From: Rhodococcus sp. 06-462-5
Lineage (GTDB): Bacteria; Actinomycetota; Actinomycetes; Mycobacteriales; Mycobacteriaceae
Length of the DNA: 64,000 nucleotides
Direction: 5' to 3'
NCBI RefSeq assembly: GCF_002258315.1
Contig: NZ_NOYD01000013.1
Span: 124,001 to 188,000, forward strand
In this document: positions 1 to 10,422 of the stretch, in pieces
Numbering within the stretch: the first letter of the stretch is position 1
Layout: each line of letters opens with the position of its first letter
Made by a program: the position numbers and the translations under genes
The notes under the pieces: model-generated
Told to the model about the DNA's origin: nothing
What the model saw: the letters and a program-made list of their open reading frames with translations, nothing else
The model's database searches: none

Positions 1-3000
1 ACGCGCAGACTGTCGTCCAGCTTCATCGTGGTGATCTTGTCGCCACTGACCAACCGCAGGTGCACATCCGAGGTTCCCGGGTGGCTCGACAGCACCCGCT
101 TGAGGGCACCGACCTTGTCCGCCGTGCACAACCGAGTCGGCAGACTCACCGCGAGCGGCTTGTCGATGCCGATCGCGGACAGATCGGGTACCGCAAGATC
201 GTTGGCGATCAACGAGATTCGATCGTCGCGCACCGACACGCGCCCCTTGACGAGCACCACCGAGTCCTCGGTGACATCGGCACCGAACACCGAGTACGCC
301 TGCGGGAAGAACAGCACCTCGATACCGCCGGCCAGGTCCTCGAGCTGAGCCGAAGCCCACGTCAGGCCGTTCTTGTTGATCCGACGGTTCACCGAAGCCA
401 GAATGCCGCCGACGGTGACCTGTGTGCCGTCCTTGATGTCGCCCTCGAGGATGGTGGGGATGTTGCAGTCGGACTTCGCGGCCAGCATGTGCTCGACGCC
501 CAGGAGCGGGTGTCCCGAGACGTAGAGGCCGAGCATCTCGCGTTCGAGGGCGAGCCGATGCTTGGACTCCCATTCCTCGTCCGGCACCCGCACGTTGAAC
601 ACGGCGGAGATGGACTCGTCGGCATCCTCGCCGCCGAACAGGTCGAACTGACCGATCGCCTCGGCCTTCTTGGTGCCCATCACCGCGTCGATCGCGTCGG
701 CGTGAATGAGCATCAACCCCTTGCGGGGATGATCGAGCGAGTCGAAAGCACCTGCCTTGATGAGGGATTCGGTGACCTTCTTGCTGCACGCGATAGCGTC
801 GATCTTGCCGAGGTAGTCGGAGAAGTCGGTGTACTTGGACTTCTCCGATCGCGCCCTGATGATCGACGCGACCACATTGGTACCGACGTTGCGGACGGCG
901 CCGAGACCGAACCGGATGTCCTTGCCCACCGACGCGAAGTTCAGCTCGGATTCGTTGACGTCGGGCGGCAGCACGGTGATACCGAGCTTGCGGCAGTCGG
1001 CGAGATAGATCGCGGCCTTGTCCTTGTCGTCGCCGACGCTGGTGAGCAGGCCGGCCATGTACTCGGCCGGGTAGTTCGCCTTGAGGTATGCCGTCCAGTA
1101 CGACACCAGGCCGTAGCCCGCGGAGTGCGACTTGTTGAACGCGTAACCGGCGAAGGGCAGCACGGTGTCCCACAGCGCCTTGATGGCCGCCTCGGAGAAG
1201 TCGTTGTCCAACATGCCCTGTCGGAATCCGGCGTAGGCCTTCTCCAGCTCGGAGAGCTTCTTCTTGCCCATGGCGCGACGCAGCAGGTCGGCCTGGCCGA
1301 GGGTGTAGCCGGCCACCTTCTGCGCCAGCTGCATGATCTGCTCCTGGTAGACCACCAGGCCGTACGTCTCGCCGAGAATCACCTTGAGCGGCTCTTCGAG
1401 CTCCGGGTGAATCGGCTTGACCTCTTGCCTACCGTTCTTGCGGTCGGCGTAATCGTTGTGCGAGTTCATGCCCATCGGACCCGGCCGATACAGGGCCAGG
1501 ACGGCGACGATGTCCTCGAAGCCGGTGGGCTGCATACGGCGGAGCAGATCGCGCATGGCGCTGCCGTCGAGCTGGAAGACGCCGAGAGTGTCTCCGCGAG
1601 AGAGCAAGTCGAAGGTCGCCGGGTCGTCGAGCGGGAGTGCGTCGAGGTCGATGTCGATGCCGCGGTTGGCCTTGATGTTGTCGATGGCGTCACCGATGAC
1701 GGTGAGGTTGCGCAGACCCAGGAAGTCCATCTTGAGCAGGCCGATGGCCTCGCACGACGGATAGTCCCAGCCGGTGATGATCGCGCCGTCCTGCGCGCGC
1801 TTCCACACCGGAATGGCGTCGGTGAGCGGCTCGGAGGACATGATGACCGCGCAGGCGTGCACGCCTGCGTTGCGGATCAGGCCCTCGAGTCCCTTGGCCG
1901 TCTTGTAGATGGTCGCGACGTCGGGGTTGGAGTCGATCAGCGCCCTGACCTCGACGGCTTCCTTGTAGCGCTCGTGTGCGGGGTCGGTGATGCCCGCCAC
2001 GGAGATGTCCTTGGCCATGATGGGCGGCGGAAGTGCCTTGGTGATCTGATCGGCGATTCCGAAGCCCGGCTGGCCGAACTGCACGCGTGCGGAGTCCTTG
2101 ATGGCGGCCTTGGTCTTGATGGTGCCGAACGTGATCACCTGTGCCACTCGATCGCTGCCCCACTTCTCGGTGGCGTAGCGGACCATCTCACCGCGGCGAC
2201 GATCGTCGAAGTCGATATCGATATCGGGCATCGACACACGCTCGGGGTTGAGGAATCGCTCGAACAGCAGACCGTGCGGCAGTGGGTCGATGTTGGTGAT
2301 GCCCATGGCGTACGCGACCAACGATCCGGCAGCGGATCCTCGACCGGGCCCGACGCGGATGCCGACGGCCTTGGCGTGGTTGATCAGGTCGCCGACGACG
2401 AGGAAGTAGGCCGGGAAGCCCATCTCGAGAATGACCTTGATCTCGTACTCCGCGCGCGCGAGGTAATCCTCGCCGGGACCGTCGGGGAACCGACGCTCCA
2501 GCCCGGTCATGACCTCGTGGCGCAACCAGGTGCCCTGCGTGTGACCCTCGGGCACGGGGAAGATCGGCATCCGGTCACGATGCGCCCACACCTCGTCGTA
2601 GGGCTGCACACGCTCGGCGATGAGCAGGGTGCTGTCGCAGGCACCGGGCACCTGATCGTCCCAGAGCTCGCGCATCTCGGCGGCGGACTTGAGGTAGTAG
2701 CCGTCACCGTCGAACTTGAAGCGAGTGGGGTCGCTGAGCGTCTTGCCGGTCTGGATGCACAGCAACGCCTCGTGGTTCTCGGCGGCGTCCTTGGTGACGT
2801 AGTGGCAGTCGTTGGTGGCCAGCGGCGGGATCGACAGCTTCTTGCCGATGTCGAGCAGGCCTTCGCGGACGCGACGCTCGATGGACAGGCCGTGATCCAT
2901 CAGTTCGAGAAAGAAGTTCTCGGGGCCCCAGATCTCGCGCCACTTGGCGGCGGCCTCGAGCGCCTCGCGATCCTGGCCGAGCCTCAGCCGCGTCTGCACC

Positions 3001-3470
3001 TCCCCCGACGGGCAGCCGGTGGTGGCGATGATGCCCTCGGCGTGAGAAGCGATGATCTCCTCGTCCATGCGGGCCCACTTGCCCAGCTGCCCCTCGATGG
3101 AGGCGAGGGAGGACAGCTTGAACAGGTTGCGGACTCCGGTGGCGTTCTCGGCGACCATCGTCATGTGCGTGTACGCACCGCTACCGGAGACGTCGTCGGA
3201 CTTCTGGCTGCGGTCACCCCACAGCACGCGCTTCTTGTTGAACCGGGACTCGGGGGCGATGTACGCCTCGATGCCGATGATCGGCTTGATTCCGGCCTTC
3301 TTGGCCTCGTTGTAGAACTCGCTGGCCCCGTACATGTTTCCGTGGTCGGTCATGCCGACTGCCGTCATCTCCAACCGCGCCGCCTCGGCGAACATCGCCC
3401 CGATCTTGGCGGCACCGTCGAGCATCGAATATTCGGTGTGGTTGTGCAGATGAACGAACGAATCGGCCAC
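1..3470 (-). CDS. dnaE1: DNA polymerase III subunit alpha (replicative), 3' end cut by window
   Basis: Catalytic subunit of the replicative DNA polymerase III. The reading frame starts at GTG 3470 behind AGGAGA and stays open to the window edge, giving 1156 full codons of a protein usually about 1180 long, so roughly the last 20-30 residues are missing. An N-terminal PHP domain is visible (HLHNHTEYS, residues 7-15). The polymerase active site PDIDIDF lies at about residues 415-421. In M. tuberculosis dnaE1 is near lspA, rluD and ileS too, which fits the neighbours here. The opposite strand carries a spurious long open frame that comes from high-GC codon bias. Confidence 0.97.
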   Translation of the reverse strand, partial: MADSFVHLHNHTEYSMLDGAAKIGAMFAEAARLEMTAVGMTDHGNMYGASEFYNEAKKAGIKPIIGIEAYIAPESRFNKKRVLWGDRSQKSDDVSGSGAYTHMTMVAENATGVRNLFKLSSLASIEGQLGKWARMDEEIIASHAEGIIATTGCPSGEVQTRLRLGQDREALEAAAKWREIWGPENFFLELMDHGLSIERRVREGLLDIGKKLSIPPLATNDCHYVTKDAAENHEALLCIQTGKTLSDPTRFKFDGDGYYLKSAAEMRELWDDQVPGACDSTLLIAERVQPYDEVWAHRDRMPIFPVPEGHTQGTWLRHEVMTGLERRFPDGPGEDYLARAEYEIKVILEMGFPAYFLVVGDLINHAKAVGIRVGPGRGSAAGSLVAYAMGITNIDPLPHGLLFERFLNPERVSMPDIDIDFDDRRRGEMVRYATEKWGSDRVAQVITFGTIKTKAAIKDSARVQFGQPGFGIADQITKALPPPIMAKDISVAGITDPAHERYKEAVEVRALIDSNPDVATIYKTAKGLEGLIRNAGVHACAVIMSSEPLTDAIPVWKRAQDGAIITGWDYPSCEAIGLLKMDFLGLRNLTVIGDAIDNIKANRGIDIDLDALPLDDPATFDLLSRGDTLGVFQLDGSAMRDLLRRMQPTGFEDIVAVLALYRPGPMGMNSHNDYADRKNGRQEVKPIHPELEEPLKVILGETYGLVVYQEQIMQLAQKVAGYTLGQADLLRRAMGKKKLSELEKAYAGFRQGMLDNDFSEAAIKALWDTVLPFAGYAFNKSHSAGYGLVSYWTAYLKANYPAEYMAGLLTSVGDDKDKAAIYLADCRKLGITVLPPDVNESELNFASVGKDIRFGLGAVRNVGTNVVASIIRARSEKSKYTDFSDYLGKIDAIACSKKVTESLIKAGAFDSLDHPRKGLMLIHADAIDAVMGTKKAEAIGQFDLFGGEDADESISAVFNVRVPDEEWESKHRLALEREMLGLYVSGHPLLGVEHMLAAKSDCNIPTILEGDIKDGTQVTVGGILASVNRRINKNGLTWASAQLEDLAGGIEVLFFPQAYSVFGADVTEDSVVLVKGRVSVRDDRISLIANDLAVPDLSAIGIDKPLAVSLPTRLCTADKVGALKRVLSSHPGTSDVHLRLVSGDKITTMKLDDSLR

Positions 3471-3616
3471 GAAGGTTCTCTCCTGAAGGTCGTGCGTCGG
3501 CGAAGATACGAGCCGCGAACGTACTCACTCTAAGCGGTCGAACCGACAGATTTTTCACGCTGCCGGTGTGTCCTGGGAGGACGTGACAGGTGTGACGGAT
3601 GCGACGAGAAATCGTC

Positions 3617-4282
3617 TCATTCGGTCGGCACGGGGCCGTCGTCCGGAAGCGGCTCGACGACGTCGCCGTACTCCGGCAGGAGCGGCTCGACCGCGAATTT
3701 GCCGGACACTGCGTCCGGCGGAAGCGCCTGCACCGCTCGCACATCGGGACGGCCGGCCAGCTCGGTCAGCTCGGAAGAAGTCCCGCGCACCACCACGGTC
3801 ACCACACACGCGCACCCGTCGAGCAGACGCCGCTGCGACACCGCGGCGATCCGGGCCTGCCGGTCCCCCGCCCCGAACGCTGCCGCCGCGAGGCCTGCTG
3901 CATGCGCGGTGGAATTCAGTACCGAGCGTTCACTGCCCGGAACGCCCACGGTGAGTATCGGAGTCTGCACGCGATCGAGCGGAACACGGAGCAGCACCTG
4001 CGAGATCCGGACCCCGTCGGCGACGGCATAGGCCTGTTCGGCGGTGAGTTCGCGATCGAACGACACCGAGCCCCATCGAGGTTCGGTGGTGTCGCTGCGC
4101 AGGCTCGCCTCGGCGCGGGCGAGGTAATCGGCCACCGGCTCGCCGCTGTCCGGGCCGAGCCGGTCGGTGCTCACGCCCAATTGTCGGACCGGATTCAGGT
4201 GCCCTATCACGGCGAGCGCCCCGATCACGAGTGCAGCGACAACGACGCCGACGAGCACTCCGGAGACTCCCCTGCTGCGCAT
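3617..4282 (-). CDS. Hypothetical membrane-anchored protein downstream of rluD
   Basis: 221 residues. The ATG at 4282 overlaps the rluD stop (TGATG), so the two are translationally coupled. One membrane segment at about residues 7-27 is followed by an extracytoplasmic region of about 190 residues with a CAC motif in the second half and an acidic, proline-rich tail. That topology would place the bulk outside the membrane. I do not recognise a named family. The lspA-rluD-this gene order suggests one transcript, but that says little about its job. The longer frame upstream to 4465 only overlaps rluD and is not needed. Confidence 0.75.
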   Translation of the reverse strand: MRSRGVSGVLVGVVVAALVIGALAVIGHLNPVRQLGVSTDRLGPDSGEPVADYLARAEASLRSDTTEPRWGSVSFDRELTAEQAYAVADGVRISQVLLRVPLDRVQTPILTVGVPGSERSVLNSTAHAAGLAAAAFGAGDRQARIAAVSQRRLLDGCACVVTVVVRGTSSELTELAGRPDVRAVQALPPDAVSGKFAVEPLLPEYGDVVEPLPDDGPVPTE

Positions 4283-5208
4283 CACGCCTTCCGAAGCACC
4301 TCTAGTGCGTGCTCGAGGTCGGCCGGATACTTGCTCTCGATCTCGACCCAGCGGCCGTCGGAGGGATGCGCGAAGCCGAGCGAGCGTGCGTGCAGCCACT
4401 GCCGTTCCAGACCCAACCGTTCGGCCAGCCGTGGATCGGCTCCGTAGGTCAGATCGCCGCAGCACGGGTGCCGCAGAGCCGAGAAGTGCACCCGAATCTG
4501 GTGCGTGCGACCGGTTTCCAAGTGCACGTCCAGCAGGCTCGCGGCCTGGAACGCCTCGACCGTGTCGTAGTGGGTGACGCTGGGCTTGCCGTCGGCGCGG
4601 ACGGCGAACTTCCAGTCGTTGCTTCCGTGTCGACCGATCGGAGCATCGATCGTTCCGCTGCTCGGATCCGGGTGGCCCTGCACCAGTGCGTGGTAGCGCT
4701 TGTCGATGGTCCGCGCCTTGAACGCCCGCTTGAGCACGGTGTACGCCCGCTCGGACGTGGCGACCACCATGACCCCCGACGTGCCGACGTCGAGGCGATG
4801 GACGATGCCCTGCCGCTCGTGCGCACCGGAGGTCGAAATACGGAAACCGGCGGCCGCGAGACCACCGATGACGGTGGGGCCGGTCCAGCCGACACTGGCG
4901 TGCGCGGCGACCCCGACCGGCTTGTCCACGGCCACGATGTCGTCGTCGGCGTAGAGGATTTCCATCCCCTCGACCGGCTCCGCCTCGATCGTCAACTCAC
5001 GGGCAGGCTCGGGCAACGTCACTTCGAGCCACGAACCGGCGGCCAGTCGGTCGGACTTGCCGACGGCACCGTGATCGACCAGAACCGAGCCCTCCTCGGC
5101 CAGAGTCGCGGCGACGGTTCGCGAGAGCCCGAGCAGCCGAGCGAGACCGGCGTCCACCCTCATTCCGTCCAGGCCGTCGGGCACCGGCATCGAGCGCGAT
5201 TCCCTCAC
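4282..5208 (-). CDS. rluD: Large-subunit 23S rRNA pseudouridine synthase, RluD type
   Basis: Converts specific uridines in 23S rRNA (helix 69 in the family type enzyme) to pseudouridine. 308 residues from GTG 5208, which overlaps the lspA stop (GTGA). An S4 RNA-binding domain occupies about residues 16-65. The catalytic motif HRLD is at 137-140, so Asp140 is the expected nucleophile, followed by TSGVMVVA. The C-terminal HQIRVH and DLTYG motifs are also typical. Order lspA-rluD matches M. tuberculosis Rv1539-Rv1540. Which uridines are modified cannot be read from sequence. Confidence 0.93.
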   Translation of the reverse strand: MRESRSMPVPDGLDGMRVDAGLARLLGLSRTVAATLAEEGSVLVDHGAVGKSDRLAAGSWLEVTLPEPARELTIEAEPVEGMEILYADDDIVAVDKPVGVAAHASVGWTGPTVIGGLAAAGFRISTSGAHERQGIVHRLDVGTSGVMVVATSERAYTVLKRAFKARTIDKRYHALVQGHPDPSSGTIDAPIGRHGSNDWKFAVRADGKPSVTHYDTVEAFQAASLLDVHLETGRTHQIRVHFSALRHPCCGDLTYGADPRLAERLGLERQWLHARSLGFAHPSDGRWVEIESKYPADLEHALEVLRKA

Positions 5209-5837
5209 TTGTCGGCCTCGCCTGCGGCGTCGGACCTCGACTTGGTGACCCGTTCGCCGTTCGGCTCGAACCCGAACAGGCTCAGCACGACGAGCAGGAT
5301 CGCGCCACAGACGATGGACGAGTCGGCCACGTTGAACACCGGCCACCAACCCACCGACACGAAGTCGACGACGTGTCCCTGGAACGGCCCCGGTGCACGG
5401 AAGAAACGGTCGATCAGGTTGCCGAGTGCGCCGCCGAGAACCAGACCCAATCCCAGTGCCCACCACGGCGATCGCAGCGTTCGACCGATCTTGATCACTC
5501 CGATGACGACCGCGACGGCCACGACCGTGAGCAACCAGGTCATCCCGGTGGCCATCGAGAACGCCGCACCGGGGTTGCGGACGAGCCGCAACGTCACGAC
5601 GTCTCCGACGATCGAGATCGGGCTGCCGGGCTTGACGTAGTGGACGACCAGAATCTTGGTGACGAGATCGAACAGAAGAATCACGGCCGCGATCGCGATC
5701 AGCAACCGCGTCCGCAGCGGCTTCGGAAGTAGATTCCCGGCGCTGTCGGTCTCGGTCACCTGCGAGTCCGCGGTCTCGTTCGGTGCCGGAACACTACTCG
5801 TCTCGGCTGGTGGATCGTCGGCGCGGTCTTCACTCAC
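5205..5837 (-). CDS. lspA: Lipoprotein signal peptidase (signal peptidase II)
   Basis: Integral membrane aspartyl protease that cleaves the signal peptide of prolipoproteins after lipid modification of the lipobox Cys. A charged N-terminal extension of about 40 residues is followed by four hydrophobic segments. Conserved motifs are [19 protein letters not shown] (first catalytic Asp) and VFNVADSS (second catalytic Asp). The start is uncertain: GTG 5837, ATG 5855 and a start at 5891 share the frame, and none has a convincing ribosome site. Its stop overlaps the rluD start. Likely substrates in this window are the lipoproteins at 5.9, 6.9, 8.2 and 39.4 kb. Confidence 0.93.
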   Translation of the reverse strand: MSEDRADDPPAETSSVPAPNETADSQVTETDSAGNLLPKPLRTRLLIAIAAVILLFDLVTKILVVHYVKPGSPISIVGDVVTLRLVRNPGAAFSMATGMTWLLTVVAVAVVIGVIKIGRTLRSPWWALGLGLVLGGALGNLIDRFFRAPGPFQGHVVDFVSVGWWPVFNVADSSIVCGAILLVVLSLFGFEPNGERVTKSRSDAAGEADK

Positions 5838-5926
5838 CTGTCCATCATGGCGCATGGACGGCGGCGGGTCCTCATCCGTGCCGCGCACCACCGATCACCG
5901 CGGGCGGTGTCAGTAGCCTGGTGCCC

Positions 5927-6889
5927 GTGAAGACGATCGATCGAAACCGCACCGTCCGCTCCGGTTTTCTCGCTGTCTGCTGTGCAGTGGCTCTCGTCGC
6001 CGGATGTTCCAGCACCGACGCCGACACCGAGCCCACTTCCGAGCAGGCCGCGTCCTCGAACGAGGTGACGATCGCCGTGACACCGACGACCACCACGGTC
6101 GTCGACCCCGGTGCCGAGCCGCGGCGCGTGCTGGCTTTCGACACCTCCGATTCGGACGAGCAGAACGTCGACCTCACCACCACCTCCACCGTCTCGCAGC
6201 AGATCGACAACGGTGCTCCGCAGGACTTCTCCAGTCCCGAACTGACCGTGCCACTGTCCGCGTCGACGTCCGATACCGTGCCGGACGACGACGCTGCGAC
6301 CGGCGCGACCCGATCGGTCGAGCTGACCATCGGAGCTGCGACGTCACCCGACGAGGGACTGACCGACGCGCTCTCCGCCTCCGAGGGCTCGACCGCGCGG
6401 CTGGCAACCACCGACTCGGGGGCGATCACCGCGCTGCACATCACCCCCGCCGACGCCGCGCTCGATATCGCTCGCGCGGCGATCGAGCGATCGTTGAACG
6501 CCGCGGTGTACCGCTCCATCGACTTCCCCGATGCCGAGGTGGGAGTGGGCGCGGTGTGGACCGTCGATCAGCAGGTACTGAGCGGCATCACGTTGAACCA
6601 GCGCACCACGGTCACGTTGCGAGCGCTCGACGGTGACCGAGCGACCCTGGACGTGACGATCACCCAGACGCCCGAATCGACGACATGGAACCTGCCCGAC
6701 AACGCCGGCACACTGAACATCGCGACGTACACCTTCACCGGCTCGGGAACGCTCGAGATGGATCTGACTCGACCGCTCCCCGTCGGCGGGTCGATCACCG
6801 CAGGTGGCGATCAGATGTACACCGACCCCGACAGCACGACGGTGCTGCGCCAAACCGTCGGAGACTCGATCACCTGGGCTGCCCGATGA
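5927..6889 (+). CDS. Secreted lipoprotein of unknown function
   Basis: About 320 residues from GTG 5927 (GTG 5921 is two codons earlier). The signal peptide ends in a clear lipobox LVAGC with Cys27, so the protein should be lipid-anchored on the outer face of the membrane. A Thr/Ser/Asp-rich linker follows, then a predicted beta-rich domain with repeated TxT and DxT stretches and the motif VGVGAVWTV. I do not recognise the family. Its TGA overlaps the ATG of the next lipoprotein, so the pair is probably expressed together. The gene diverges from lspA across a gap of under 100 bp that must hold both promoters. Confidence 0.82.
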   Translation: MKTIDRNRTVRSGFLAVCCAVALVAGCSSTDADTEPTSEQAASSNEVTIAVTPTTTTVVDPGAEPRRVLAFDTSDSDEQNVDLTTTSTVSQQIDNGAPQDFSSPELTVPLSASTSDTVPDDDAATGATRSVELTIGAATSPDEGLTDALSASEGSTARLATTDSGAITALHITPADAALDIARAAIERSLNAAVYRSIDFPDAEVGVGAVWTVDQQVLSGITLNQRTTVTLRALDGDRATLDVTITQTPESTTWNLPDNAGTLNIATYTFTGSGTLEMDLTRPLPVGGSITAGGDQMYTDPDSTTVLRQTVGDSITWAAR

Positions 6890-7629
6890 CGGCGCGGACC
6901 ACGACGCAGCTGCTGGCGGCGCTGTCACTCGTCGCTGTCGCCGGGGCCGGGTGCAGCGCAGACGAGCCGGCCCCGACCCCTGCAGTCGCACCCAGTTCCG
7001 TCGCCGCGCCCGACCCTCTGCTCGGTGCCCCCATCACCGACTCCGGCGTCCTGGCCGCAGCGATGTTGGGTCTCGGCGACCTCCCGGACGGGTTCTCCTC
7101 GATTCCCGACCCGGTCCAGGATTTGGGGCTCGACCCGGCCCCCGAGTACGACTCCCCCGACAGGTCCGGCACCGACCCGGCCGAATGCGCCGCGGTCCTG
7201 GCCCCGATCTCGGAGCAGCGGGGCGGGGCGGCGTCGAACGCAGTCGCGCGCTTCTCGGGACCGAATTTCTCGTCGATCGACGAGGACGCGGCGAGCTACT
7301 CCGATACGGGCACGGCCGAGGCCTTCACGGCGATTCAACAGGCGTGGGCGGGGTGCACGACGTTCGGTGGCACGGATGCGGACGGGGTGAGCGTCGACTA
7401 TGCGTTGGCAGGCCGGGAGCAGTCGTCGGTCGGTGACGCATCGGCCTCGGTACGCCTGACCACCAGCAGCGAAGGGTTCACCTTGATCTCCGACGTGGTG
7501 GTGGCCGTTGTCGATTCGACGGTCGTCCAGATCGTCGTCTCCGATCAGAGTGGCCTCGAGCCCGAGACCGTCACCACTGTCGCCGAGGCGGCGGTCGAGC
7601 GCATTCGATCGGTGACACCGAGCATGTGA
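6886..7629 (+). CDS. Secreted lipoprotein, possibly PknH-like sensor domain
   Basis: 247 residues, ATG 6886 overlapping the preceding stop (ATGA). The signal peptide has a lipobox-like GAGC with Cys23. The mature part has a Pro/Ala-rich linker and then a domain of about 190 residues with two cysteines (in the stretches AECAAVL and WAGCTTF) and a C-terminal half beginning FTLISDVVVAVVD. The spacing resembles the PknH-type extracellular sensor domain that mycobacteria also use in stand-alone lipoproteins. That is resemblance only and the family assignment is tentative. The gene ends in a strong terminator shared with the convergent MTB12-like gene. Confidence 0.78.
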   Translation: MTARTTTQLLAALSLVAVAGAGCSADEPAPTPAVAPSSVAAPDPLLGAPITDSGVLAAAMLGLGDLPDGFSSIPDPVQDLGLDPAPEYDSPDRSGTDPAECAAVLAPISEQRGGAASNAVARFSGPNFSSIDEDAASYSDTGTAEAFTAIQQAWAGCTTFGGTDADGVSVDYALAGREQSSVGDASASVRLTTSSEGFTLISDVVVAVVDSTVVQIVVSDQSGLEPETVTTVAEAAVERIRSVTPSM

Positions 7630-7650
7630 ACCGGGCGGTCGGCCCACGAA

Positions 7651-7696
7651 AAACTGCCGGTGACGCATCCCCGAGGGGACATGTCACCGGCAGTTT
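7651..7696. terminator. Bidirectional intrinsic terminator between convergent lipoprotein genes
   Basis: A perfect 14-bp inverted repeat, AAACTGCCGGTGAC at 7651-7664 and its complement at 7683-7696, with an 18-nt loop. Stem ends are A-rich on one side and T-rich on the other, so a U-tract results on both strands. It lies between stops at 7629 (plus) and 7725 (minus), exactly where a shared terminator is expected. Confidence 0.92.
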
Positions 7697-7724
7697 CTTG
7701 TCGGTCAGAGACGATCGGCAGGAC

Positions 7725-8264
7725 TCAGGGTGCGGGGCACGCCGGGCTGGTCAGCTGCGCGAGCGAGACGATGCCGCAGGCGTTCTCCTTGGAGAGCTTC
7801 CACACGCCGTCCTCGGGGACGAACTGGAAGGTGCCGGGGTTGGCCTGGCCGTTGAGCGTGATCGTGATGCCGGCATTGAGAACACCGGTGCCGAGATCGT
7901 CGATGCTGGTGATCTCGATCTGGGCGTTGTTGGCCACGGCAGCGGCGGCGACCTGGTTGATCAGATCCGGATCCTCGGACGCGCCCTGGATCAAGGCGGC
8001 CTTCTCCTCGACCGGAACGTTGGGATCGAGTCCACGCATGAGCTGAGTGTTCAGCTCCTCGACCGTGGGTGCCGGCGGGTACGCACCGGCGTCGGGAGCG
8101 GCAGCCGCAGAGGTGGTGACCGCCGTCGTGGTCGCGGTCGGCTCGTCACCGCCGTCGGAACTGCAGGCGGTCATGGTGAGCGCTGCGGCGATGGCGATGC
8201 CGGCAACCATTGCCCGTCGGGTGTTGCGAAGCTTCAAGTGCTTGTCCTTTTCACTCTGAGTCAC
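7725..8264 (-). CDS. Lipoprotein, low-molecular-weight antigen MTB12-like
   Basis: 179 residues if it starts at GTG 8264. A TTG at 8237 behind AAAAGGACAAGCAC is an attractive alternative and leaves a normal signal peptide. The lipobox is TMTAC, after which a Ser/Thr/Ala linker leads into a domain of about 110 residues. That domain has the features of the mycobacterial MTB12/CFP-2 secreted antigen family: the PTVEELNTQL entry, a central VPVEEKA, and a C-terminal Cys pair around residues 163 and 176. Function in this family is unknown. The gene is convergent with the preceding lipoprotein pair. Confidence 0.82.
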   Translation of the reverse strand: MTQSEKDKHLKLRNTRRAMVAGIAIAAALTMTACSSDGGDEPTATTTAVTTSAAAAPDAGAYPPAPTVEELNTQLMRGLDPNVPVEEKAALIQGASEDPDLINQVAAAAVANNAQIEITSIDDLGTGVLNAGITITLNGQANPGTFQFVPEDGVWKLSKENACGIVSLAQLTSPACPAP

Positions 8265-8368
8265 ATCTCGATCGTTCTGTGACTCGTCGGTCGTCTGGAA
8301 TGGGGTCGTCTCGGACCTGGTCCACTATGTCAGCTCGACACGCCCGAGTCACAACGCGATCGGCATAC

Positions 8369-8384
8369 CTGTGAAACCTCACAG
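8369..8384. other. Perfect short inverted repeat upstream of the MTB12-like gene
   Basis: CTGTGA-AACC-TCACAG, 6-bp arms and a 4-bp spacer, between the dinB stop (8408) and the MTB12-like start (8264). The half-site resembles the TGTGA/TCACA of Crp-type operators, but those have a 6-bp spacer. It could equally be a weak hairpin at the end of dinB. Confidence 0.4.
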
Positions 8385-8407
8385 AGTTTCCTCAGCCAGG
8401 CCACAAC

Positions 8408-9766
8408 TCACTTCAGGCTGTCGAGAACGTCGGCAACGACCAGGTTCTCGTCCGATTCGGCGAAGGTTCGCGCGATTCCCGGCCCGGTGGTGCGGGTCTC
8501 GAATCGGACGGTCACCACCGAGTGACCGGCCCCCTGCACCCAGCCGTGACCGAAGTCGGGATGCCGCACGTCCATACCCGGTTGCCACCGGGGGCCTTCC
8601 GGGACGACGACGTCGGCGGCGGCCTCGATCGGGGCGGGCGACTCCTCGGTCGCATCGGCGACCGGCTCGTACTCCAGTTCGGGAAACAACGAACCCTGCC
8701 GGACGGCCGACAGCCCGGCCAATCCGACCCCGACCAGCCGGATCGGACCGACCTCGACCGGATCGACGGCAAGTCGCTGCGCCGTGGCCACGATGGTCTG
8801 CTTGTCCACCGTGGCGTACGGCAACGTAGCCGATCGAGTGATGATGCTCATGTCGGATTTGCGCAGTTTGAGCACCACCGTCCTGGCACCCCGACCGTCC
8901 TTCAGCAATCGTCGATGTGTCGAGTCGACGATGGACTCGATGGCCGGGCGAAGCTGAGCGAGAGAGATCAGATCCTGTGCGAACGTCGTCTCGGCGCTGA
9001 CCTGTTTGGCCTCGGCTCGCTCGGCCACGACGCGGTTGTCGATTCCGCGTGCCAGCTGATGCAGGCTCGGTCCCATCGTGGCCCCCAGGATCGACGCCAC
9101 CTCGGACTCGGGTGTGGCCACGAACTTGCCGATGGTGTCGATGCCCAAGCGCCGCAAGCGCTCTCCGGCCACCGGTCCGATCCCCCACAGTTTCCGCACC
9201 GGAAGGGCCGCCATCAGCTCGGCCTGGATTCCCGGAGCAACGACGGTGATGCCGTCGGGCTTGGCCAGTCCCGACGCGATCTTGGCGATCTGTTTTCCTG
9301 ACCCGGCACCGATCGAGGCGACCAGCCCGGTCTCGGCGAGGATCAGTGCGCGCAGGTCGGCGCAGAACTGCTCGACCTCGTGAACCGTCGCTCCGGCCAG
9401 TTCGAGCGGCTCGCCGAACGCCTCGTCGATCGAGAGTTGTTCGAGGACGGGCATGGGTCCCCGCAGTGCCTCGAAGGCGCGACGGCTCAGCTCCGAGTAG
9501 AGAACGAACCGCGGCGGCAACACCACGGCCCCGGCGCCCACGAGTCGGCGAGCCTGATGCATCGGCATGGCCGAGCGCGCACCGAACGCACGGGCCCGGT
9601 AGCTGCAACCGGCCACCACTCCGCGCCCGCCCGCACCACCGACGAGAACCGGGCGGCCCCGCAACGTGGGGCGCGTCAGCTGTTCGGCGGAGGCGAAGAA
9701 CGCGTCCATGTCCAGGTGCAGCACCCAGCGACGACTCCGCAGGGTGTGGTCGGCGGTATCGGGCAC
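8408..9766 (-). CDS. dinB: DNA polymerase IV (Y-family translesion polymerase), DinX/DinB1 type
   Basis: Error-prone Y-family polymerase that bypasses damaged template bases. 452 residues from GTG 9766, five bases after the def stop. Catalytic carboxylates are seen in [11 protein letters not shown] (Asp19, Asp21) and in LSIDEAF (Asp114-Glu115). A QGSLF motif around residue 350 matches the sliding-clamp binding consensus. A further 100 residues or so follow, a C-terminal extension ([11 protein letters not shown]) seen in actinobacterial homologues. The order ileS-def-dinB places it where M. tuberculosis has dinX next to ileS, so DinX-type is more likely than DinB2. Confidence 0.93.
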   Translation of the reverse strand: MPDTADHTLRSRRWVLHLDMDAFFASAEQLTRPTLRGRPVLVGGAGGRGVVAGCSYRARAFGARSAMPMHQARRLVGAGAVVLPPRFVLYSELSRRAFEALRGPMPVLEQLSIDEAFGEPLELAGATVHEVEQFCADLRALILAETGLVASIGAGSGKQIAKIASGLAKPDGITVVAPGIQAELMAALPVRKLWGIGPVAGERLRRLGIDTIGKFVATPESEVASILGATMGPSLHQLARGIDNRVVAERAEAKQVSAETTFAQDLISLAQLRPAIESIVDSTHRRLLKDGRGARTVVLKLRKSDMSIITRSATLPYATVDKQTIVATAQRLAVDPVEVGPIRLVGVGLAGLSAVRQGSLFPELEYEPVADATEESPAPIEAAADVVVPEGPRWQPGMDVRHPDFGHGWVQGAGHSVVTVRFETRTTGPGIARTFAESDENLVVADVLDSLK

Positions 9767-9771
9767 GGTCG

Positions 9772-10422
9772 TCAACGACGGTCGTCGGTGGCGAATCCGA
9801 GAGCGTGCGCGGCGCGTTCGGGTGTGGGATCCGACCACAGCTCGCCGTACATCTCACTCGTCGTCAACGATCGAGTGTGCGCGGTGTCGATGTACAGAGT
9901 GCCGTGGAGATGATCGGTCTCGTGCGCCACGATCCTGGCCGGCCAGCCACGAACCACCTCGTCGATCTCGCGCCCGGTCTCGTCGGTGCACTCGAGCCGC
10001 ACCTCGGCCGCTCGCGTCACGACGGCCTGATACCCGGGAACACTGAGGCATCCCTCGTAGAAGGCGGCAGTCCGGGGTCCGATCGGGGTGTACCGGGGAT
10101 TGACCAATACGCGGAACGGAAGCGGCGTGCGCTCCCGTACCCGGGCGACATCCGCTCCGACGTCGTAGCGATCCTCGATCACTGCGATCTGCAGCGGGAT
10201 GCCGATCTGCGGTGCGGCCAAACCGACACCGGGCGCGTCGTGCATGGTCGCACGCATCACCTCGATCAACTCCGCGAACGTTTCGGAGTCGAGCTGCCCG
10301 GCGTACGGTGCAGCCCTGGACCGCAGAACCGGGTGGCCCGCGGCGACGATGGGCACGACGCCGCCGTGAGCTTCGGCGAGAAGCTCACGGACGGCGTGAA
10401 CCGACACGTCGCCGTCGATCAT
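9772..10422 (-). CDS. def: Peptide deformylase
   Basis: Metal-dependent removal of the N-terminal formyl group from nascent proteins. 216 residues, ATG 10422 overlapping the ileS stop (ATGA). All three family motifs are present: [10 protein letters not shown] (65-74), EGCLSVPG (123-130, metal ligand Cys125) and HETDH (167-171, ligands His167 and His171, catalytic Glu168). An N-terminal extension of about 20 residues precedes the fold, as in actinobacterial enzymes. It lies between ileS and dinB and is probably made from the ileS transcript, so it may share the T-box control upstream. Confidence 0.95.
   Translation of the reverse strand: MIDGDVSVHAVRELLAEAHGGVVPIVAAGHPVLRSRAAPYAGQLDSETFAELIEVMRATMHDAPGVGLAAPQIGIPLQIAVIEDRYDVGADVARVRERTPLPFRVLVNPRYTPIGPRTAAFYEGCLSVPGYQAVVTRAAEVRLECTDETGREIDEVVRGWPARIVAHETDHLHGTLYIDTAHTRSLTTSEMYGELWSDPTPERAAHALGFATDDRR

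Noticed and set aside
60-3533. 1157-codon open frame on the plus strand opposite dnaE1
   Set aside because: It mirrors the dnaE1 codons, has low-complexity Val/Asp/Gly/Arg composition without motifs, and arises from strong G/C third-position bias.
8369-8384. Crp/GlxR binding site
   Set aside because: Half-sites match TGTGA/TCACA but the spacer is 4 bp rather than 6, so it is recorded only as an inverted repeat.
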